Below are positions 62,421-64,000 of a stretch of DNA of 64,000 bases, piece after piece. Numbering within the stretch: position 1 is the stretch's first letter; each line of letters opens with the position of its first letter. The DNA comes from CAZLMG01 sp964560765 (GTDB lineage: Bacteria; Bdellovibrionota_B; Oligoflexia; Oligoflexales; CAZLMG01), in contig CAZLMG010000007.1 in NCBI GenBank assembly GCA_964560765.1, positions 108,906-172,905 of the forward strand, written 5' to 3'. A model generated the notes under the pieces. The model was not told the DNA's origin, ran no database searches, and was given only the letters and a program-made list of their open reading frames with translations. Position numbers and translations under genes: made by a program.

Positions 62421-63899
62421 ATGCGTCGAATTTTTCGTGACACTCGTTTTGCCGTGTCGGCCGGAACGCTGCCGCTTTTATTTGTTTCTCTTGTGCCTTT
62501 GCTCAACACGGACCCGATGGCGCTGCCGATCGCCGCGATTTTCGCTTGGCTGTGCCTCGTATGGACGGCGGTGTCGGATGGGCGTGGTACTGAGGACGGT
62601 CAAAGAGCGGAGTTCAACGCGGCTTCTACAGCAAGTGGAAATGCCGAGACCGCCGATTTGCGCCGCAAGTTAGCCGATGCCGAGCTCGATCTCCAGCGAG
62701 CCCTTTGCGAGATTGCAGCTTTGGAGCGTCAAAAGGCTTCATTGTCACAGGGACCGCAAGGCAGCGCTCAGACGACTGTGGAAAGCGGCACACAACGAGT
62801 TTACTCAGATCAGCGGGTGACAAATGCGCTGGTCGAGGACTCCATGCGCCGTATCGCCGGAGTCCTTCCGCAGCTCAGGAGCCAGCTCCAGCAGATTCTG
62901 ACGCAAACAGACGCCATGAGCTCGAAAGTGAACGACCATTTGCGACAAGTCCTGCAAACAGCCCGTGAGTATCGTAGCCAAGCAAGCGAACTACGCGAGC
63001 GATTTTCGGGATCAGGTCGAGATGCTGATGGGCAGGTGTTCTCGCTGTCCGGAGTGCTGAACCAATCTATTCAGCTCTTGAATGAAATGGCTCATCTGAT
63101 TGAAGAGAACAGTGCATTAAATCAGGGCTACTCGAACTCGATAAAGTCCATCTTAGAGAATACGGCCACGATTAATGTGATTACCAAGGATATTCAGTAC
63201 ATCTCTGACCAAACAAATTTGTTGGCGCTGAACGCTGCAATCGAAGCTGCTCGGGCCGGCGAACATGGGCGTGGCTTCAGTGTCGTTGCCGAAGAAGTGC
63301 GCAAGCTTTCTGATAGGACAAATCAAGCGTCATCCGACATCACTAAGATTGTAAGTAAAGTTAATATGGCGGTGAAGAGCATTGCGGATTCTTTGGCCGA
63401 AAATCTGACGACCACGATGGCAAAGAAGGAAGCCGTCGGCATTCAGCTTGGTCAGCTAACGTTCACGGTGCGAGAATCTTCCGGCGAATTTGGCAAGATC
63501 GTTGAGGGTGCGGCTGCCAATTCCGATAGAGTCCGCCAGGGTATTGATGATGTTATCAAAAGCTCGAATGTTCAGGACTCGGCGCGCGTGGAAGTGAAGG
63601 CAGCTCTTGGCGCTGTCACCCAAATATCGACGTTGATTGATGCAGCGCTGCCTAGCAGTGCAAGCTCTGGGTCACGCTTGCGCGATACGCTTGCCGCATC
63701 TCACCACCTATCTGATATCGCGCAGCAAACTCATCCGGATGGTAGCAAAGGCGCTATCATCGGCGAAGGATCCGCAAAGATGTTGCAGTTTGAATCTCGA
63801 AACGCCAAAGATGCTATCGTTTCGGAAGCCGTTGAGAAAGCATCTACTGCAGAGGATGAAAAAGATCCAACGGCCCAGGGTGACGTGCTGTTCTTCTAG
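62421..63899 (+). CDS. Methyl-accepting chemotaxis-like protein without a sensor domain
   Basis: A 492-residue protein. Two close transmembrane segments (about 10-28 and 33-51) with a 4- to 6-residue loop leave no periplasmic sensor, and there is no HAMP domain. A coiled-coil region leads to the receptor signalling hairpin ISDQTNLLALNAAIEAARAGEHGRGFSVVAEEVRKL near residues 265-300. The tail is acidic and ends GDVLFF. It probably binds CheA/CheW or related kinases. It lies 38 bases after the TPR-like gene; GGGGGAG precedes the ATG. Confidence 0.88.
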   Translation: MRRIFRDTRFAVSAGTLPLLFVSLVPLLNTDPMALPIAAIFAWLCLVWTAVSDGRGTEDGQRAEFNAASTASGNAETADLRRKLADAELDLQRALCEIAALERQKASLSQGPQGSAQTTVESGTQRVYSDQRVTNALVEDSMRRIAGVLPQLRSQLQQILTQTDAMSSKVNDHLRQVLQTAREYRSQASELRERFSGSGRDADGQVFSLSGVLNQSIQLLNEMAHLIEENSALNQGYSNSIKSILENTATINVITKDIQYISDQTNLLALNAAIEAARAGEHGRGFSVVAEEVRKLSDRTNQASSDITKIVSKVNMAVKSIADSLAENLTTTMAKKEAVGIQLGQLTFTVRESSGEFGKIVEGAAANSDRVRQGIDDVIKSSNVQDSARVEVKAALGAVTQISTLIDAALPSSASSGSRLRDTLAASHHLSDIAQQTHPDGSKGAIIGEGSAKMLQFESRNAKDAIVSEAVEKASTAEDEKDPTAQGDVLFF

Positions 63900-63969
63900 G
63901 GCCTGTCCCTCTTTTGGCTAATTCGCAGTAGTCAGCTAAAATGCTTTCGATATTAGTTGATTAGCTGGG

Positions 63970-64000
63970 ATGAGGCCAATGCTGCGGTTGATGCTGCCTG
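63970..64000 (+). CDS. Possible start of a further gene (truncated by window end)
   Basis: An ATG at 63970 and one at 63979 open the same frame, reading MRPMLRLMLP to the edge, with GGGA upstream of the second. The hydrophobic opening would fit a signal peptide. Too little is visible to name it. Confidence 0.3.
   Translation, partial: MRPMLRLMLP

Noticed and set aside
63912..63941. Hairpin after the chemoreceptor-like gene
   Set aside because: TTTTGGCT / AGCTAAAA pairs with one G-T and a 14-base loop and no T-run; likely chance.
1..64000. CRISPR arrays, tRNA genes, insertion sequences or prophage
   Set aside because: No regular direct repeats, tRNA-like T-arm segments or transposase-like proteins were seen; intergenic gaps are short.

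Overview
This window reads as a dense chromosomal segment of a flagellated Gram-negative bacterium. Evidence for that is lipid A/LPS genes (Kdo transferase, family 9 heptosyltransferase-like enzyme, LpxH-like phosphoesterase), outer-membrane barrels, and flagellar hook and motor genes. Many predicted lipoproteins, an FlbD-type motility gene, a cysteine-poor DksA relative, a PilZ protein and the PrkA-YeaH-SpoVR trio together suggest a Bdellovibrionota/Oligoflexia-like or deltaproteobacterium-like lineage. That placement is an inference from gene content, not a phylogeny. I see no tRNA or rRNA gene, insertion sequence, prophage, CRISPR array or integration scar. Genes are packed tightly, with many ATGA start/stop overlaps.

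Layout. 1-6000 (+): the end of a standalone GlmU-type uridylyltransferase, glmS, a PcrA/UvrD helicase, an FtsB-like protein and a lipoprotein, closed by a bidirectional terminator. 6075-14677 (-): DksA-like regulator, mutS, comF, a FadL-like barrel, then obg-nadD-rsfS-rlmH and rplU-rpmA as two ribosome/GTPase-related units. 14997-18657 (+): fliK-flgD behind a well-formed sigma-54-like promoter. 18775-21333 (+): a cysteine-rich repeat lipoprotein and a HEXXH metallopeptidase lipoprotein. 21373-25410 (-): RNase G, Kdo transferase and heptosyltransferase.

25658-34639 (+) is the most unusual block. Seven tightly coupled genes encode an anchored periplasmic protein, four lipoproteins (SH3-like, carboxypeptidase-regulatory-like, a 966-residue PEGA protein and a TolB-like propeller), an orphan peptide-binding protein without permeases, and a cytoplasmic PilZ protein. 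I read it as a candidate envelope complex with possible cyclic-di-GMP control; no function is assigned. 34636-42083 holds an acyltransferase, an esterase, a glycosyltransferase, a two-component system with an unknown partner gene, and a serine/threonine-tailed lipoprotein.

42183-47510 (-): a housekeeping run acpP / rpiB-glyA-nrdR-ribE-ribB(A)-ribH-nusB, in which the GTP cyclohydrolase II half of RibBA has lost its zinc and catalytic residues. 47688-50202 (+): LpxH-like phosphoesterase, TatD nuclease and TcdA, joined by stop/start overlaps. 50168-56640 (-): prkA-yeaH-spoVR followed by a secreted FlgT-like/outer-membrane-barrel protein. 56881-57991 (-): prfB with an intact programmed +1 frameshift site. 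58170-63899 (+): flbD-motA-motB, a large exported TPR-like protein that appears to start at CTG, and a sensor-less chemoreceptor-like protein; a further gene may begin at the window edge.
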